Source: Hyphomicrobiales bacterium (lineage in GTDB: Bacteria; Pseudomonadota; Alphaproteobacteria; Rhizobiales; Rhizobiaceae). From it: DNA of 64,000 bases. The position numbers and the translations under genes were made by a program. The notes below the pieces were generated by a model that saw only the letters and a list, made by a program, of their open reading frames with translations, ran no database searches and was not told the DNA's origin. Positions 52,520 to 63,286 of the stretch are shown here, piece after piece (position 1 is the first letter of the stretch; every line of letters begins with the position of its first letter). The stretch lies in NCBI GenBank assembly GCA_900472295.1, contig UCIA01000006.1, forward strand, positions 2,527-66,526. The letters run 5' to 3'.

Positions 52520-55500
52520 AAAAGGCCTATCCCATCCCCTCGGAAACCGCCGCCAGCCAGGCGCGCGCCTCCGACCCGAAGAATTCGGCCTGGGTGTCGG
52601 CCAATGCCGGCTCCGGCAAAACCCATGTGCTGGCACAGCGCGTCATCCGGCTGCTGCTCGACGGCACCGATCCATCAAAAATCCTGTGCCTGACCTATAC
52701 GCGCGCCGCCGCCGCCAACATGTCGAACCGGGTGTTCTCGACCCTGTCGGAATGGACGGCGCTCGGTGATGCCGAGCTTGCCGGCAAGATCACCGCGCTG
52801 GACGATCGCCGGCCCGACCGCGACACGATGCGCCGGGCGCGCCGGTTGTTTGCCGAAGCGCTGGAGACGCCGGGCGGGCTGAAAATCCAGACCATCCACG
52901 CCTTCTGCGAATCGGTGCTGCATCAGTTCCCGCTCGAGGCCAACATCCCGGCGCATTTCGAATTGCTCGACCCGCAAATGGAGGCCTCGCTGTTCGCCGC
53001 GGCGCGCCGCGACATGATTTCGGGCACATCCGCTGGAGAGGCAGGCCTGGCCGAGGCTTTCGCCACCGTACTGGAACGTGGCGGCGAACACGGGCTGGAC
53101 GCGCTGCTTGCCGAAATCGTGCGCAAACGCGACGGGCTGCGCGGCTTCATCGATGCGGTGAGGCGCGACGGTAACGGCTTTCAGGCGCTGTTCGACGAAT
53201 TCCATTTCCGCCCGGGGCAGAGCGCCGATGACATAGCCGCATCGGTCTGGCCACTGCCCGGTTTCCCACCGGATTTCTTTGCGGTTTTCATCAGCACCGC
53301 CGAAACCACAGACGCCCGCACAGTGCTGAACAATATCATGCCCTATGCCCGTTCGGCTTTCGCCGAGGCGGACCCGATCCGCCGGCTGCAGATGCTGGCC
53401 AAGGCCTTCCTCAAGGCGGATGGCGATCCCTATGATCCCGCAAAGGCGTTCAAGAAAGCGTTGCTCGACCGGCTGCCTGACCTTCCCGAGCGCTATCTCG
53501 AGGCGGTCAAGGCGATCGTAGAGGTCTCGGACCGCCTGGCGCTATTTCGGATGCTGGAAGGCACGGTCGCGGCGCTGACCATCGCCGACTGGCTGATCGT
53601 GCGCTACGAGCGGCTGAAGCGCGGTCGCGGCTTCCTCGATTTCAACGACCTCATCACCCGCACCGTCAACCTTCTGGCACGGCCCGATGCCGGCCCGTGG
53701 GTGCAGTACAAGCTCGACCAGGGCATAGACCACATATTGCTCGACGAGGCGCAGGACACCAGCCCCGATCAGTGGGAGGTGGTGAAGCGGCTGTCGGAGG
53801 AGTTCTTCGCCGGCCACGGCCAGCGCGGCAGCGCCAATCGCACCATGTTTGCCGTCGGCGACGAAAAGCAGTCGATCTATTCCTTCCAAGGAGCGGCGCC
53901 CGATTCCTTTGCCGACAGCCGGCTTTTATTTTCAGGGCGCGTGCATGCCGCCCAAGCTTCGTTTGCCGACCTCAAGCTGACCTGGTCGTTCCGCTCGACC
54001 GACGACGTGCTGGCCGCGGTCGACCGGGTCTTTGCCGATCCCGGCGTGCGGCGCGGAATCAGCCACGATCCCGACCCGCTCGACCACAAGGCGATCCGCA
54101 ACGATGCGCCGGGCTATGTCGAGGTCTGGCCATCGCTTGGCACTGACGCCGTCGAGGAGCCGGACGACTGGACGCTGCCGGTCAACCACGCCAGCGCACC
54201 GGCGGTGCGGGTGGCCGAGCATGTCGCGACGACGATCCAGGCCTGGCTCAGGAACCGCGAAATCATCGAGGGCAAGGGGCGCAGGCTGAAAGCCGGCGAC
54301 ATTCTGGTGCTGGTGCGCAAGCGCGACCGCTTCGTGCATGCGCTGTCGCGCGCGCTGAAGGACCGCGACATTCCCGTCGCCGGCGCCGACCGGTTGAGCC
54401 TGCCCGGCCATATCGCGGTGAAGGACCTGATCGCGCTCGGCCATTTCCTCATCCAGCCCGAAGACGACCTGTCGCTCGCCGCCGTGCTGCGCAGCCCGGT
54501 CTTCGATGTGTCGGAAGAGATGCTTTTTGCGCTTGGCGCGGGAAGGCCGGCCGGGATTTCGTTGGTCACCTCACTGCGGCATCACGCCGGCGACAGTGAA
54601 GTGCTGGCCAATGTGGTGGCCCGGCTCGATGGCTGGTCCAACGAGGCGGCGTTCCGGCCGGTGTTCGAATTCTATGCCGGCCTGCTGGCGCGCGACGGCC
54701 TGCGCAAGAAGATGATCGCCCGGCTCGGACCGGAGGCCGGCGACATCCTCGACGAGTTCCTGAGTTTTTGCCTGGCCGAGGAGCGCACCGGGCTGCCGGG
54801 GTTGGAAGCCTTTCTGGCGACGCTGGAAAACACCGGACCGGAGATCAAGCGCGAGATGGACCAGACGCGCGACGAGGTCCGCGTCATGACCGTGCACGCC
54901 GCCAAGGGCCTGGAATCACCCGTTGTCTTCCTTGTCGATGGCGGTTCGGCGCCGTTCAGCGACCAGCATTTGCCGCGGCTGATGCCATTCGACGGCTCGG
55001 GCCGCAGCTTTGACGGCAAAGGCTATCTCTGGCGCTCGGCAAGCGATGTCGCCAACGGCTTCTCCAGGGCCGCTTCGGCACGGGCGCGGGAGCTGGCCGA
55101 CGACGAATACCGCCGGCTGCTCTATGTCGGCATGACGCGCGCCGAGGACCGGCTGATCGTCTGCGGCTATCACGGCAAGCGTGCACCAAGTACCGGCACC
55201 TGGCATTCGATCGTCAGCCGCGCGCTGACCGCTGCGCCGGAAAGCACGGAGCGCCGCCATCCGGCGAGCGACGAGCCGGTGCATCGCTTCGTCATCACCA
55301 AGCTGCCGCCGGTGGCGCTGGCAGCCGCCGACGAGGCGCGGCTGCCGCAACCGCTTCTACCGTTCTTGCCGGCAAACCTGTTTCGCCCTTTGCCGCCTTA
55401 CGAAGAACTGCCGCGCCCGCTGTCGCCTTCCGGCGCCTCGGCGCTGATCGACGAAGGCAAGGAGGCTGTTGTCGATACGCGATCGCCGGTGCTGGACAGC

Positions 55501-56037
55501 GAGGCGGAGCCTGGTTTTGCGGTGATGCGCGGGCTGGCGCTGCACAAACTGCTGCAGATGCTGCCGGGGTTTGTCGAGGAGGAACGGGAAGGCGCTGCCA
55601 GGCAGTATCTCGGCCGTGCCGGCGCCGACTGGCCCGAAGCCGAGCGCGACAAGGCGCTCGCCTCGGTGATGGCGATCCTCGGGGATGCGCGCTTTGCCGG
55701 GCTGTTTTCGCCGACGTCCCGCGCCGAAGTGGCTGTCATGGGCAGCCTTGAGGTCAAGGGCAGACTGCGCTCGATCTCGGGCAAGATCGACCGGCTGGCG
55801 GTGACGCCCGAGCGCGTTTCGATCGTCGACTACAAGACCAACCGGCCGGCGCCTGCGTCGCTGGCGCAGGTGCCGGCGGCCTATATCCTGCAGCTGGCGC
55901 TCTACCGCGCGCTGCTCAAGCCGCTTTATCCCGGCCGCGAGGTCATGGCAGCGCTGCTGTTCACCGAGGCGCCGAGGCTGATCGAACTGCCAGCCAAGGC
56001 GATGGACGATGCCCTTGCCCGACTCACGGGAGCGTGA
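52516..56037 (+). CDS. addA: double-strand break repair helicase-nuclease AddA
   Basis: AddA is the UvrD-type helicase and second nuclease of AddAB. The 1173-residue product has Walker A N-A-G-S-G-K-T near residue 35 and L-D-E-A-Q-D-T-S near residue 410. The helicase motif [11 protein letters not shown] lies near residue 794, and the nuclease D-Y-K-T-N-R lies near residue 1107. The ATG overlaps addB. TrxA follows, as in other Rhizobiales. Confidence 0.96.
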   Translation: MKKAYPIPSETAASQARASDPKNSAWVSANAGSGKTHVLAQRVIRLLLDGTDPSKILCLTYTRAAAANMSNRVFSTLSEWTALGDAELAGKITALDDRRPDRDTMRRARRLFAEALETPGGLKIQTIHAFCESVLHQFPLEANIPAHFELLDPQMEASLFAAARRDMISGTSAGEAGLAEAFATVLERGGEHGLDALLAEIVRKRDGLRGFIDAVRRDGNGFQALFDEFHFRPGQSADDIAASVWPLPGFPPDFFAVFISTAETTDARTVLNNIMPYARSAFAEADPIRRLQMLAKAFLKADGDPYDPAKAFKKALLDRLPDLPERYLEAVKAIVEVSDRLALFRMLEGTVAALTIADWLIVRYERLKRGRGFLDFNDLITRTVNLLARPDAGPWVQYKLDQGIDHILLDEAQDTSPDQWEVVKRLSEEFFAGHGQRGSANRTMFAVGDEKQSIYSFQGAAPDSFADSRLLFSGRVHAAQASFADLKLTWSFRSTDDVLAAVDRVFADPGVRRGISHDPDPLDHKAIRNDAPGYVEVWPSLGTDAVEEPDDWTLPVNHASAPAVRVAEHVATTIQAWLRNREIIEGKGRRLKAGDILVLVRKRDRFVHALSRALKDRDIPVAGADRLSLPGHIAVKDLIALGHFLIQPEDDLSLAAVLRSPVFDVSEEMLFALGAGRPAGISLVTSLRHHAGDSEVLANVVARLDGWSNEAAFRPVFEFYAGLLARDGLRKKMIARLGPEAGDILDEFLSFCLAEERTGLPGLEAFLATLENTGPEIKREMDQTRDEVRVMTVHAAKGLESPVVFLVDGGSAPFSDQHLPRLMPFDGSGRSFDGKGYLWRSASDVANGFSRAASARARELADDEYRRLLYVGMTRAEDRLIVCGYHGKRAPSTGTWHSIVSRALTAAPESTERRHPASDEPVHRFVITKLPPVALAAADEARLPQPLLPFLPANLFRPLPPYEELPRPLSPSGASALIDEGKEAVVDTRSPVLDSEAEPGFAVMRGLALHKLLQMLPGFVEEEREGAARQYLGRAGADWPEAERDKALASVMAILGDARFAGLFSPTSRAEVAVMGSLEVKGRLRSISGKIDRLAVTPERVSIVDYKTNRPAPASLAQVPAAYILQLALYRALLKPLYPGREVMAALLFTEAPRLIELPAKAMDDALARLTGA

Positions 56038-56111
56038 CACAAGTTCTGCTTGAAGAAGGGCTGCTCAACCACCACATTTGGTGCGAGATAAATTTTCGAA
56101 AGGATTTTCGC

Positions 56112-56435
56112 ATGGCCACCGTCAAGGTCGACAAGAGCAATTTCCAGGCCGATGTGCTCAACGCCACACAGCCCGTCGTGGTTGATTTCTGGGCGGAATG
56201 GTGCGGCCCGTGCAAGATGATCGGTCCGTCGCTGGAAGAGATCGCCAATGAGCTCGGCGACAAGATCAAGATCGCCAAGCTGAACATCGACGAGAACCCC
56301 GAGCTTGCCGCGCAGTTCGGCGTGCGCTCGATCCCGACGCTGATGATCTTCAAGGGCGGCGAAGTCGCCGACATGAAGGTTGGCGCGGCGCCGAAGACCG
56401 CGCTGTCGCACTGGATCAATGGCAGCCTCGCCTGA
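56112..56435 (+). CDS. trxA: thioredoxin TrxA
   Basis: The 107-residue thioredoxin has the redox site W-C-G-P-C near residues 30-34, preceded by V-V-V-D-F-W-A-E. The cis-Pro motif S-I-P-T-L-M lies near residue 76. It is the cytosolic dithiol reductant for ribonucleotide reductase and others. AAGGA lies 7 bases before the ATG at 56112; the longer frame overlapping addA is not needed. A strong terminator follows. Confidence 0.97.
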   Translation: MATVKVDKSNFQADVLNATQPVVVDFWAEWCGPCKMIGPSLEEIANELGDKIKIAKLNIDENPELAAQFGVRSIPTLMIFKGGEVADMKVGAAPKTALSHWINGSLA

Positions 56436-56455
56436 TCCAAATGAATTCCGATACC

Positions 56456-56483
56456 AAAGCCCGGCCTCGCGCCGGGCTTTTTT
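56456..56483 (+). terminator. rho-independent terminator of trxA
   Basis: AAAGCCCGGC (56456-56465) pairs with GCCGGGCTTT (56471-56480) across 5 bases, and T continues to 56483. It lies 20 bases after the trxA stop. Confidence 0.95.
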
Positions 56484-56568
56484 CTTTGGCGTCATCGCCA
56501 AACCCGCTCTGGCCCTCGCATCGGCGCACTCCATGTCATCTGCTTGAGGCTGGACAGGAGAGACAACA

Positions 56569-56850
56569 ATGACCGGATCCGCCAAGGCCACCGTCTTCAT
56601 CGACAATGAGCGCGTCATCGTCACCGAATACCGCTTCCAGCCCGGCGACAACACCGGCTGGCACCGGCATGGCCACGACTATGTCGTGGTGCCGCTGATG
56701 GACGGCAAGGTGAAACTGGTGACCAAAGACGGCGAGAGCTTCGCAGAGATGAAGAAGGGCGCACCCTATTTCCGCAAGGAGGGCGTCGAACACGACGTCA
56801 TCAGCGCCAATGACGGCGAATACGCTTTTATCGAGATCGAGCTGAAGTGA
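56569..56850 (+). CDS. small single-domain cupin
   Basis: The 93-residue protein is one cupin barrel with G-W-H-R-H-G-H-D-Y near residues 29-37, supplying His ligands for a metal, and G-V-E-H-D-V near residue 75. It could bind or modify a small molecule. ACAGGAGAG precedes the ATG. It stands alone between the trxA terminator and the toxin-antitoxin pair. No substrate can be named. Confidence 0.85.
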   Translation: MTGSAKATVFIDNERVIVTEYRFQPGDNTGWHRHGHDYVVVPLMDGKVKLVTKDGESFAEMKKGAPYFRKEGVEHDVISANDGEYAFIEIELK

Positions 56851-56922
56851 TGGCGAGCCATCAGCTGCCATCTTGATGGCTCGGGCAGATGAGGCTATAT
56901 CTTTCTCAAAAGGGAACTTGAA

Positions 56923-57171
56923 ATGGCCGAACCCCAGCTTTCCGTCCGCAGCGCAAAAGCACGAGATCTTGCGCATCGTCTCGCTCGTCGCGAGAACCGT
57001 TCAATTGCGGATATCGTCGAACGCGCGCTTGAATCCTATGAGATCAGGGAGGCCGGGCGGGAACCAGCATCCGCCTTCTACTCTCGCCTGACGGCAAGCG
57101 TTGGCGTCGACATCGATCTGGAGGAAATCATCCGGGAAAGCCGCAAGGTCCATACAGGGCCGGAGCTTTGA
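56923..57171 (+). CDS. VapB/FitA-like antitoxin
   Basis: The 82-residue protein has an N-terminal DNA-binding part, with L-S-V-R-S-A-K-A-R-D-L-A-H and R-S-I-A-D-I-V-E-R-A. The tail L-E-E-I-I-R-E-S-R is acidic and probably binds the toxin. Its stop overlaps the TTG start of a PIN toxin in TTGA, so the two are coupled. The pair should autorepress. I cannot place it in a named subfamily with certainty. Confidence 0.85.
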   Translation: MAEPQLSVRSAKARDLAHRLARRENRSIADIVERALESYEIREAGREPASAFYSRLTASVGVDIDLEEIIRESRKVHTGPEL

Positions 57172-57581
57172 TTTTCGTCGACACCAACGTGATTTCGGAG
57201 ACCCTTAGAAAGGCGCCTAACGCGGCTGTCATGGCTTGGCTGGTTCGCAACGATGCCGAACTGGCGCTTCCCACGGTGGCGATCGCCGAAATCGCTTTCG
57301 GCATCCAAAAGATACGACCTGATGAGCGCGCCGAGCGTCTGGAGCAAGGGCTCTCTCAATGGCGCCAACGCTTTGCCGGCCGCATTTTCGGGCTGACGGA
57401 GGAGGCGGCTCTGGCTTATGGCGAGATTATGGGAACCGCGACACGCCAAGGCCGGGGCATGTCGGCACCCGATGGCATGATTGCAGCGATAGCACGTGTG
57501 AATGGCGGTCGACTGGCAACACGTAATCTCAACGACTTCGGCCCGGCCAACCTTGATCTGATCTCACCTTGGGATTTCTAG
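57168..57581 (+). CDS. PIN-domain toxin, VapC/FitB-like
   Basis: The 137-residue PIN ribonuclease has acidic residues in F-V-D-T-N-V-I-S-E (Asp4), A-E-I-A-F-G near residue 43 and A-P-D-G-M-I near residue 102, then A-T-R-N-L-N-D-F. It probably cuts tRNA or another RNA when the antitoxin is lost. Translation starts at TTG overlapping the antitoxin stop. It converges on the VOC gene with 4 bases between stops. Confidence 0.9.
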   Translation: MIFVDTNVISETLRKAPNAAVMAWLVRNDAELALPTVAIAEIAFGIQKIRPDERAERLEQGLSQWRQRFAGRIFGLTEEAALAYGEIMGTATRQGRGMSAPDGMIAAIARVNGGRLATRNLNDFGPANLDLISPWDF

Positions 57582-57585
57582 CTAA

Positions 57586-58005
57586 TCACCAGTCGGCGAT
57601 GCGGTCGCCACCGGCGAATTGCGCGCTTTTGGCGGTGTATTCGAACAGCTCGATCTTCACGCCATTGGGATCGCGGATCCAGGCCTGGAACGTGTCGTCA
57701 CAGGCGTGTTTCTTGGCTGTGACGTCGACGCCCTTCGACTTGATATGGGCAATCGCCGTGTCGATGTTTTCCACCTCAAGGCAGAAGTGGTTGATCTGGT
57801 TCTGCTCGCTGTAGGTGGTGCCGTCCTTCTGGAACACCTCGACATGGCTGCGGCCGCCGCAATTGAGGTAGAAGCCGAAGATCTTGCCGTCGCGCAGGAA
57901 ATTGAACTGGGTGTCGAGGCCGAGCACGTCGCGGTAGAAGGCCCGCGTCGCTTCCAGATCATGCGCAAAGATGCAGACATGGGCGAGCTGCTTGACCTTG
58001 ATCAT
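57586..58005 (-). CDS. VOC-family (glyoxalase-like) protein
   Basis: The 139-residue protein has H-V-C-I-F-A-H-D-L near residue 9, F-Y-R-D-V-L-G-L-D near residue 22, N-H-F-C-L-E-V near residue 75 and D-P-N-G-V-K-I-E-L-F near residue 112. These give paired beta-alpha modules and metal ligands of the vicinal oxygen chelate fold. It could be a lyase, dioxygenase or resistance protein. AAGGAG lies 7 bases before the ATG. It follows folC by 27 bases on the same strand. Confidence 0.85.
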   Translation of the reverse strand: MIKVKQLAHVCIFAHDLEATRAFYRDVLGLDTQFNFLRDGKIFGFYLNCGGRSHVEVFQKDGTTYSEQNQINHFCLEVENIDTAIAHIKSKGVDVTAKKHACDDTFQAWIRDPNGVKIELFEYTAKSAQFAGGDRIADW

Positions 58006-58032
58006 GACGGGCTCCTTGCGGTGATTGTCCAC

Positions 58033-59358
58033 TCAGGTCGGCGGCGTGCCGTTTTCGGCCAGCACAGCACCGGCGAGATACAAGGAACCGCCGATCAGTA
58101 TGCGCGGCGCCGGGCCGTCCCAGGTGTCGCGCAGCAGCATCAGCGCGCTGGCGACGGAGCTGACGGGTTCGGCGGTAAGGCCGGCTTCGGTCGCCCGAAC
58201 CGCCAGCTCGTCATTCGGCACGCCGGCATCGCTCATGCTCACCGGCACGGTGTAGACGTGGCGGACCAGGCCCTTGAAGGCGCGGAAATAGCCGCTCTGG
58301 TCCTTGGTGTTGATCATGCCGGCAATCAAAAACAGCGGCCGCGGGCTCTTTTCCTCCTGCTCGGCCAAGGCTTCGGCCACCACAACGCCGGCGCCGGGGT
58401 TGTGGCCGCCGTCGAGCCAGATGTCGGCGCCCTTGGGCGCCAGATCGGTTAGCCGGCCCTGCGCCAGCTTCTGCATGCGGCCCGGCCAGACGACTTTGGC
58501 CATCGCCTTCTCAGCGGCGCGGTGGCTGATCTCGAAGCCGGCGGCCTTGACCGCGGCAATCGCCGCCGCCGCATTGGCGAATTGGTGGCGGCCAGGCAGG
58601 CGCGGCGGCGGCAGGTCCATCAACCCGTCCTCGTCCTGGTAGACCATGCGGCCGTTTTCCTCGAAGGCGAGGAAATCCTGGCCGTAGACGAAGGTCGGGC
58701 AATCGAGCCGCTCGGCGGTTTCGATCAGCACCTGCAGCGCCGTCTCGCTCTCCTGCGCGCCGATGACCACCGGGCAGCCGCGCTTCATGATGCCGGCCTT
58801 TTCGGCGGCGATCAGCTCGACCCGGTCGCCGAGATAGGCCTCGTGGTCCATCGACACCGGCATGATCACCGACACGGCCGGCCGGGCGACGACATTGGTG
58901 GCGTCGAAGCGGCCGCCAAGGCCTACCTCGATGATGGCGGCAGCGGCCGGATGCTCGGAAAACAGCACGAAGGTGACGGCGGTGAGGATCTCGAAGACGG
59001 TGATCTTCTGGCCGGCATTGGCCTCGGCGACGCGGGCGATGGCCTCGGCGAAGGTCTCGTCGTCGACCAGCCTGCCGCCACCCTCGGCCGCCAGCCGGTA
59101 GCGCTCGGCCCAGTTCACCAGATGCGGCGAGGTGTGGACATGGACGAGGTGGCCGCCGGCTTCGAGCAGCGCCCGCGAAAATGCGGCGCACGAGCCCTTG
59201 CCGTTGGTGCCGGCGATATGAATGACCGGCGGCAGCCGGTCTTGCGGGTTGCCGAGGCGTTCGAGCAGCCGGGTGATGCGGTCGAGCGAAAGGTCGAAAC
59301 CTTTCGGATGCAGCGCCATCAGGGCTTCGATTTCACGATCTGCGGCAAGCGTTGTCAT
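58033..59358 (-). CDS. folC: bifunctional dihydrofolate/folylpolyglutamate synthase FolC
   Basis: FolC adds glutamate to dihydropteroate and then to folates. The 441-residue Mur-ligase-type protein has the ATP loop H-I-A-G-T-N-G-K-G-S near residue 46 and S-P-H-L near residue 78. V-G-L-G-G-R-F-D-A-T-N near residue 144 and D-G-G-H-N-P-G-A near residue 317 complete the set. It is downstream of accD and trpA, the usual Rhizobiales order, with a palindrome between it and accD. Confidence 0.96.
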   Translation of the reverse strand: MTTLAADREIEALMALHPKGFDLSLDRITRLLERLGNPQDRLPPVIHIAGTNGKGSCAAFSRALLEAGGHLVHVHTSPHLVNWAERYRLAAEGGGRLVDDETFAEAIARVAEANAGQKITVFEILTAVTFVLFSEHPAAAAIIEVGLGGRFDATNVVARPAVSVIMPVSMDHEAYLGDRVELIAAEKAGIMKRGCPVVIGAQESETALQVLIETAERLDCPTFVYGQDFLAFEENGRMVYQDEDGLMDLPPPRLPGRHQFANAAAAIAAVKAAGFEISHRAAEKAMAKVVWPGRMQKLAQGRLTDLAPKGADIWLDGGHNPGAGVVVAEALAEQEEKSPRPLFLIAGMINTKDQSGYFRAFKGLVRHVYTVPVSMSDAGVPNDELAVRATEAGLTAEPVSSVASALMLLRDTWDGPAPRILIGGSLYLAGAVLAENGTPPT

Positions 59359-59370
59359 AAGGGAATCCTA

Positions 59371-59408
59371 GCGCACGGCTCCGAAAACCGGAATCGGTTT
59401 TCGTGCGC
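59371..59408. repeat. family B-like palindrome upstream of folC
   Basis: GCGCACG (59371-59377) pairs with CGTGCGC (59402-59408), and CGAAAACCG/CGGTTTTCG pair inside. It lies 12 bases before the folC start in the accD-folC gap. Confidence 0.8.
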
Positions 59409-59471
59409 GATCAAGAGGCTATAGCGCGACGGATAACGCGCAATCGCTGATACACGGCCAAAAATGTCGCG

Positions 59472-60395
59472 TCAGGCCTGCGGCCGGGCTTCCGAAGGGA
59501 CGACCGAAGGCGGCAGGATTTCCGGCTCCAGAACCTTCTGCTCGGGAACCTTGAGCAGGATTTTCAGCAGCCGTGCGATCGTCTCGCGCAGTTCCAGCCG
59601 CGACACCACCATGTCGACCATGCCGTGCTCCATCAGATATTCGGAGCGCTGGAAACCGTCCGGCAGCTTTTCCCGGATGGTCTGCTCGATGACGCGCGGG
59701 CCGGCAAAGCCGATCAGCGCGCCGGGCTCGGCGATGTGGACATCGCCCAGCATCGCGTAGGAGGCGGTGACGCCGCCGGTGGTCGGGTTGGTCAACACGA
59801 CGATGTACGGCAAGCCGGCTTCCTTCAGCCGGTCGAGGCCGACCGTGGTTCGCGGCAATTGCATGAGGGACAGAATGCCTTCCTGCATGCGGGCGCCGCC
59901 GGAGGCGGCAAACAGGATCAGCGGCCGCTTGCGCTGCAGGGCGACTTCGAAAGCGTGCACGATGGCGTCACCCGCCGCCATGCCGAGCGAACCGCCCATG
60001 AAGGCGAAATCCTGCACCGTCACCACCACCGGCAGCCCTTCGACGGTGCCCAGTGCGTTGACGATGGCGTCTTCCAGGCCAGTCTTGGCCTTGGCGTCCT
60101 TCAGCCGGTCGGTGTAGCGCTTCTCGTCACGGAACTTGAGCGGGTCCTGCATGACCTTGGGATTCTCAAGCTGCTCGTACTTGCCGTCGTCGAGAAAGAA
60201 TTTCAGCCGCTCCTTGGCCGAAATCTTCATGTGATGGCCGGAGGACGGGATGACGAACTGGTTGGATTCCAGATCCTTGTGGAACACCATCTCGCCGGTC
60301 TCGGGATCCTTGATCCAGAGATTCTCGGGCATGTCGGTGCGCCGGCCGAGCATCGAATTGATCCTCGGGCGAACGTAATTGGTGATCCAGTTCAT
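59472..60395 (-). CDS. accD: acetyl-CoA carboxylase carboxyltransferase beta subunit AccD
   Basis: AccD forms the carboxyltransferase with AccA and makes malonyl-CoA for fatty acid synthesis. The 307-residue product has the crotonase-fold body with [12 protein letters not shown] near residue 157 and [10 protein letters not shown] near residue 195. The N-terminal zone equivalent to the zinc ribbon (residues 22-56) has no Cys; I-K-D-P-E and V-I-P-S-S replace the usual pairs. It follows trpA by 48 bases. Confidence 0.95.
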   Translation of the reverse strand: MNWITNYVRPRINSMLGRRTDMPENLWIKDPETGEMVFHKDLESNQFVIPSSGHHMKISAKERLKFFLDDGKYEQLENPKVMQDPLKFRDEKRYTDRLKDAKAKTGLEDAIVNALGTVEGLPVVVTVQDFAFMGGSLGMAAGDAIVHAFEVALQRKRPLILFAASGGARMQEGILSLMQLPRTTVGLDRLKEAGLPYIVVLTNPTTGGVTASYAMLGDVHIAEPGALIGFAGPRVIEQTIREKLPDGFQRSEYLMEHGMVDMVVSRLELRETIARLLKILLKVPEQKVLEPEILPPSVVPSEARPQA

Positions 60396-60443
60396 CGCTT
60401 CGGTTCCTGTCCTGACGAAGAGTTGGGTTATGGCTTAGGAAAA

Positions 60444-61283
60444 CTATTCGGCAGCAGCAAGGCGGGCCGAACGCACGCCTTGCGCCAGCCCGCTGACCAG
60501 CGTGGCGACGGCTTCCGCCGGGTCGGCGGTCTTTTCGCCCTTGGGCCCCAGCACATTGGCGACCGCATTGACGATCGCGGTGCCGACGACGACGCCGTCA
60601 GCCGAAGCGCCGATGATGCGCGCCTGCTCGGCGGTCTTGACGCCGAAGCCGACGCAGACCGGCAGGTCGGTATGGCCTTTGATGCGCTTGACCGCCTCCG
60701 CAACCTTGCCGGTGTCGGCCAAGGCCGAGCCGGTGATGCCGGTCATCGAGACGTAATAGACGAAGCCCGACGTGTTCTGCAGCACTTTGGGCAGGCGCTT
60801 GTCGTCGGTGGTCGGCGTTGCCAGGCGGATGAAGTTGATGCCGGCCTTCAGCGCCGGAATGCAGAGCTCCTCATCCATCTCCGGCGGCAGGTCGACGACG
60901 ATCAGCCCGTCAATGCCGCTGGCGATCGCGTCCTTGAGGAAGCGGTCGACGCCGTAAATGTAGATCGGGTTGTAATAGCCCATCAGTACGATCGGCGTGT
61001 CATTGTCGGTGGCGCGGAAATCGGCCGCGGTCTTCAGTGTCTTGACCAGGGTCTGGCCACCCTTCAGCGCGCGCAGGCCCGCCGCCTGGATCGCCGGGCC
61101 GTCGGCCATCGGGTCGGAAAACGGCATGCCCATTTCGATGATGTCGGCGCCGGCCTTGGGCAGCGCCTTCATGATCGACAGAGCGGTGTCGTAATCCGGG
61201 TCGCCGCTCATGAAATAGGTGACGAGCGCCGGGCGGCCCTCGGTTTTCAGTTTTGCCATGCGGCGGTCAATGCGGGTGGTCAT
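60444..61283 (-). CDS. trpA: tryptophan synthase alpha subunit TrpA
   Basis: TrpA cleaves indole-3-glycerol phosphate and passes indole to TrpB. The 279-residue barrel shows [14 protein letters not shown] near residue 51 with catalytic Glu and Asp, G-Y-Y-N-P-I near residue 103 and G-F-G-V-K-T near residue 213. It starts 2 bases after trpB. Its C-terminus R-S-A-R-L-A-A-A-E is of normal length. Confidence 0.97.
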   Translation of the reverse strand: MTTRIDRRMAKLKTEGRPALVTYFMSGDPDYDTALSIMKALPKAGADIIEMGMPFSDPMADGPAIQAAGLRALKGGQTLVKTLKTAADFRATDNDTPIVLMGYYNPIYIYGVDRFLKDAIASGIDGLIVVDLPPEMDEELCIPALKAGINFIRLATPTTDDKRLPKVLQNTSGFVYYVSMTGITGSALADTGKVAEAVKRIKGHTDLPVCVGFGVKTAEQARIIGASADGVVVGTAIVNAVANVLGPKGEKTADPAEAVATLVSGLAQGVRSARLAAAE

Positions 61284-61285
61284 GA

Positions 61286-62536
61286 TCAGATCTCCATGCC
61301 CAGCATCGAAGCCACTGTGTGTACATCCTTGTCGCCACGCCCCGACAGGTTGACGATGACGATCTGGTCCTTGTCCATATCCGGCACGATCTTGACGGCA
61401 TGCGCGATAGCATGCGCGGATTCCAGCGCCGGGATGATGCCTTCGACGCGGGTCGTCAGCTTGAAGGCCTCCAGCGCCTCATCGTCGAGGATCGGCACAT
61501 ATTCGACGCGGCCTGAGTCGCGCAGCCAGGAATGCTCGGGGCCGACGCCGGGATAATCGAGGCCGGCCGAGATCGAATGGCCGTCCAGGATCTGCCCGTC
61601 GGCATTCTGCAATAGATAGGTGCGGTTGCCGTGCAGCACGCCGGGTGCGCCAGCACTCATCGAGGCGCAATGCTCGATGCCGTCAAGGCCGCGGCCGCCG
61701 GCTTCGATGCCGATAATCTTGACCTCCTTGTCGTCAAGGAAGGGATGGAACAGGCCGATGGCGTTGGAGCCGCCGCCGACAGCGGCGATGATGGTGTCGG
61801 GCAAGCGGCCTTCCTGCTCGAGGATCTGGGCGCGGGCCTCGATGCCGATCACCGACTGGAAGTCGCGCACCAGCTCAGGATAGGGATGCGGGCCGGCGGC
61901 GGTGCCGATGAGATAATAGGTGTCCTCGACATTGGTGACCCAATCCCGAAGTGCTTCGTTCATGGCGTCCTTCAGCGTGCCGTGGCCGGCGGTGACCGGC
62001 CGTACTTCGGCGCCGAGCAGCTTCATGCGGAAGACGTTGGGGCTTTGGCGGGCGACGTCGGTGGCGCCCATATAGACCACGCAAGGAAAGCCGAAGCGTG
62101 CCGCAACCGTGGCCGCCGCCACGCCGTGCTGGCCCGCACCCGTCTCGGCGATGATGCGCTTCTTGCCCATGCGCTTGGCCAGCAGGATCTGGCCGAGGCA
62201 GTTGTTGATCTTGTGCGAGCCGGTGTGATTTAGATCCTCGCGCTTGAAATACACCTTGGCGCCGCCCCCGAGGCCCTTCGCCGAGGAAACCTCGCGAAGA
62301 TGCTTGGTCAGCCCTTCGGCGAAATAAAGCTTGGAGGGCCGCCCGGCATAGTGCGTCGACAGATTGGTCAGTTCGGCCTTGAACTCCGGATCGTTCTTGA
62401 CCTCGTTCCAGTGCCGCTCGAGGTCGAGGATCAGCGGCATCAGCGTCTCGGCGACGAAGCGGCCGCCAAAGATGCCGAACATGCCCTGCTCGTCGGGCCC
62501 GGTGCGGAAGGAATTGGGTGTCGCCGGCTGGTCCAT
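61286..62536 (-). CDS. trpB: tryptophan synthase beta subunit TrpB
   Basis: TrpB condenses indole with serine using pyridoxal phosphate. The 416-residue product has the cofactor Lys motif [10 protein letters not shown] near residue 104. The Glu-containing A-E-T-G-A-G-Q-H-G lies near residue 125, and the phosphate loop G-G-G-S-N-A-I-G near residue 250. The ATG at 62536 is preferred over a longer frame that runs into the repeat at 62562. It lies between trpF and trpA. Confidence 0.97.
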   Translation of the reverse strand: MDQPATPNSFRTGPDEQGMFGIFGGRFVAETLMPLILDLERHWNEVKNDPEFKAELTNLSTHYAGRPSKLYFAEGLTKHLREVSSAKGLGGGAKVYFKREDLNHTGSHKINNCLGQILLAKRMGKKRIIAETGAGQHGVAAATVAARFGFPCVVYMGATDVARQSPNVFRMKLLGAEVRPVTAGHGTLKDAMNEALRDWVTNVEDTYYLIGTAAGPHPYPELVRDFQSVIGIEARAQILEQEGRLPDTIIAAVGGGSNAIGLFHPFLDDKEVKIIGIEAGGRGLDGIEHCASMSAGAPGVLHGNRTYLLQNADGQILDGHSISAGLDYPGVGPEHSWLRDSGRVEYVPILDDEALEAFKLTTRVEGIIPALESAHAIAHAVKIVPDMDKDQIVIVNLSGRGDKDVHTVASMLGMEI

Positions 62537-62561
62537 CGCCGATCTCCTAAGTCTTGGTTCT

Positions 62562-62609
62562 GAGCCTGTCCTTGTCGGAAAACCGGTCCCACTTTTCCGG
62601 AACATGCTC
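62562..62609. repeat. worn family B palindrome between trpF and trpB
   Basis: GAGCCTGTCC...GGAACATGCTC keeps the outer GAGC/GCTC arms and the core CGGAAAACCGGTCCCACTTTTCCGG. Mutations have weakened the outer stem. It fills the gap between the two trp genes. Confidence 0.8.
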
Positions 62610-62626
62610 GGGTTCGAAAAAACTGT

Positions 62627-63286
62627 TCAGGCGGCGCGGTCGTCGCGCGCGGCCCTGACGGCCCGGAAAAACTGCTCGATCAGCGCCGGATCCTTGACTC
62701 CCGGAGCGCTTTCCACGCCCGACGATATGTCGATTGCGGGCGGATTGGCGGATCTCAGGGCGTCGCCGATATTGGCGGCGTTGAGCCCACCGGAAAGCAT
62801 GTAATCGAGCCCGACGTCAAGGCCGGCCAGAATGCGCCAGTCGAAGGCGACGCCGTTGCCGCCCGGCAGTTGCGAGCCTTTCGGCGGCTTGGCGTCGAAC
62901 AGGAAGCGGTCGGCAACGCCTATGAATGGCTTTATCCGGTCGAGGTCGGCGGCCACGCTGAGCGGCAGCGCCTTCATCACCGGCAGGCCATAACGGGCCT
63001 TCACCTCGGCCACGCGCTCGGGCGTCTCAGTGCCATGCAACTGCAGAATGTCGGGGCGCATTTTCGCGACGATCTCATCCAAAAACGCGTCATCGGCATC
63101 GACCGTCACGGCGACCGCCTTCGCCTTGCCGATTGCCGCCTGACGCAGGCGTCCGGCCTCAGTCGGCTCGACATAGCGCGGGCTCTTGGCGAAGAAGATG
63201 AAGCCGACATGGCTGGCGCCGCCGGCGAGCGCGGCGGCCATTGCCTCATCGGTCTTCAACCCGCAGATCTTGATGTCGAGCGCCAT
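62627..63286 (-). CDS. trpF: phosphoribosylanthranilate isomerase TrpF
   Basis: TrpF isomerises phosphoribosylanthranilate in tryptophan synthesis. The 219-residue barrel has I-K-I-C-G-L-K at residues 5-11 with the catalytic Cys, G-F-I-F-F-A-K-S-P-R-Y near residue 28 and L-Q-L-H-G near residue 82. The Asp in L-F-D-A-K lies near residue 133, and L-S-G-G-L near residue 169. It leads the minus-strand trpF-trpB-trpA-accD-folC run. The 248 bases upstream, shared with a divergent LysR-type gene, hold no clear motif. Confidence 0.96.
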   Translation of the reverse strand: MALDIKICGLKTDEAMAAALAGGASHVGFIFFAKSPRYVEPTEAGRLRQAAIGKAKAVAVTVDADDAFLDEIVAKMRPDILQLHGTETPERVAEVKARYGLPVMKALPLSVAADLDRIKPFIGVADRFLFDAKPPKGSQLPGGNGVAFDWRILAGLDVGLDYMLSGGLNAANIGDALRSANPPAIDISSGVESAPGVKDPALIEQFFRAVRAARDDRAA

